From Thermoplasmata archaeon (GTDB lineage: Archaea; Thermoplasmatota; Thermoplasmata; UBA184), in the NCBI GenBank assembly GCA_027314845.1, contig DAHVAA010000089.1:1-6672 (forward strand): 6,672 nt of DNA, given 5' to 3'. Positions 6,192 to 6,672 of the stretch are shown here, piece by piece. A model generated the notes under the pieces. That model did no database searches, was not told the DNA's origin, and saw nothing but the letters and a program-made list of their open reading frames with translations. Each line of letters starts with the position of its first letter. The stretch's first letter is position 1. The translations under genes and the position numbers were made by a program.

Positions 6192-6672
6192 TCCGGGGTC
6201 TTCCCCGGACCGCCGCCGCTACGCGAGCGGGACGCCGTGGGAGCCGAAGGTCGGCTACAGCCGGGCGGTGCGGGTCGGCGACCGGGTCCTCGTCTCGGGG
6301 ACGACCGCGACCGGGCCGGACGGACTCCTGATCGGCCGCGACGACCCGTATCGCCAAGCCGTCCAGGCGCTCGACAACATCGAGCGGGCCCTCCGGGCCC
6401 TCGGAAGCGCCCTCGAGGAGGTCGTTCGGCTCCGGGTCTACATCACGGACTTCGCCGACTTTGAGCAGTTCGCGCGTGCGTTCGGCGAGCGGTTCGGAGC
6501 CGTCCGTCCGACCAACACGATGGTCCGGGTCGCGGGCCTGGTCGACCCGGCGATGCGGATCGAGGTCGAGGCGGAAGCGGTCGTCCCTCCGCGCCGCCCG
6601 CGCGCTCGGCTCAGCGCGCGTCGTCCGGCGGCGCGCCGCCCGACTTCAGGGCGCGCCCTCCGGCGCCAGCCG
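6160..6672 (+). CDS. RidA (YjgF/UK114) family protein, no stop inside the window
   Basis: The frame encodes a RidA-fold protein. The conserved part begins at RRRYASGTPWEPKVGYSR and runs through VSGTTATGPDG to VRPTNTMVRVAGLVDP and IEVEAEAVV. This pattern fits the subgroup that starts SG-PWEP-VGYSRAVRVG, not classical RidA. Classical members hydrolyse reactive enamines and imines, using an arginine (R105 in E. coli RidA) to bind the substrate carboxylate. By my alignment that position is N119 here, so the substrate is unknown. The only ATG near the domain is at 6160; it overlaps sdhE by 32 nt, lacks a good ribosome-binding site and adds about 17 arginine- and serine-rich residues. The true start is uncertain. 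The domain should end near 6590, but the frame stays open with an arginine/proline-rich tail to the right edge. That tail may be antisense to a converging gene. A link to the sdh operon is not shown. Confidence 0.75.
   Translation, partial: MPRSRRSPSADPGSSPDRRRYASGTPWEPKVGYSRAVRVGDRVLVSGTTATGPDGLLIGRDDPYRQAVQALDNIERALRALGSALEEVVRLRVYITDFADFEQFARAFGERFGAVRPTNTMVRVAGLVDPAMRIEVEAEAVVPPRRPRARLSARRPAARRPTSGRALRRQP
6192..6209 (+). terminator. Perfect hairpin directly after the sdhE stop
   Basis: TCCGGGG (6192-6198), a TCTT loop and CCCCGGA (6203-6209) form a 7-bp perfect stem that begins at the base after the sdhE TGA. No U-rich tract follows, so it is not a standard intrinsic terminator. It could mark or protect the 3' end of the sdh message. 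It also lies within the RidA frame if that starts at 6160. Its function is unproven. Confidence 0.35.
6611..6672 (-). CDS. Possible C-terminal end of a converging unknown gene
   Basis: On the minus strand a frame enters from the right edge and stops at TGA (6613-6611). Its 19 visible residues end in ALKSGGAPPDDAR, with mostly G/C third positions as in the other genes here. The plus-strand RidA frame over the same bases gives an arginine/proline-rich tail that looks non-natural. This makes a converging gene plausible, but 19 residues are too few to recognise a family. Confidence 0.2.
   Translation of the reverse strand, partial: AGAGGRALKSGGAPPDDAR

Overview
This 6.7-kb, very GC-rich window is from an archaeon. 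The evidence is an archaeal-type proteasome beta subunit, an archaeal KH/beta-CASP nuclease of the aCPSF1/FttA family, and a clean archaeal TATA box upstream of the proteasome gene. The beta subunit resembles the Thermoplasma protein in several stretches (for example [12 protein letters not shown] followed by a KAE..LYRL block, and RDSASG). My best guess is a high-GC lineage in or near the Thermoplasmatota, but that is inference, not proof.

Layout. On the minus strand, psmB (1794-2468) is followed after 61 nt by fttA (1732 to the left edge; its 3' end is outside the window). A 197-nt divergent intergenic region (2469-2665) holds the psmB promoter and a weaker candidate promoter for the plus-strand operon. 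On the plus strand, sdhA, sdhB and sdhE are tightly packed (sdhA/sdhB overlap 1 nt, sdhB/sdhE overlap 4 nt). After sdhE comes a RidA-family reading frame (from 6160) that is still open at the right edge. The last 62 nt may also hold the end of a converging minus-strand gene.

The plus-strand genes encode a succinate dehydrogenase/fumarate reductase without membrane-anchor subunits. SdhA is the flavoprotein. SdhB carries three iron-sulfur sites, the last with an extra cysteine. SdhE is an HdrB-like protein with two complete CCG motifs. This matches the non-classical archaeal enzyme known from Sulfolobus and, in part, the thiol:fumarate reductase of methanogens. Electrons would pass from succinate through FAD and the Fe-S clusters of SdhB to SdhE and on to a quinone or thiol partner.

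The most unusual feature is an in-frame TAG at codon 400 of sdhA (3863-3865). All catalytic residues lie before it. The conserved C-terminal domain continues after it in exactly the same frame with no shift. Together the two parts give 560 codons plus a TGA stop, the normal size of SdhA. The TAG lies in the loop of a possible all-G:C hairpin. It could be a decoded stop (readthrough or pyrrolysine), a recent nonsense mutation, a split subunit, or a sequence error. psmB uses TAG as an apparently genuine stop, so a full TAG-to-sense reassignment looks unlikely. No CRISPR array, insertion sequence, tRNA or rRNA was seen.
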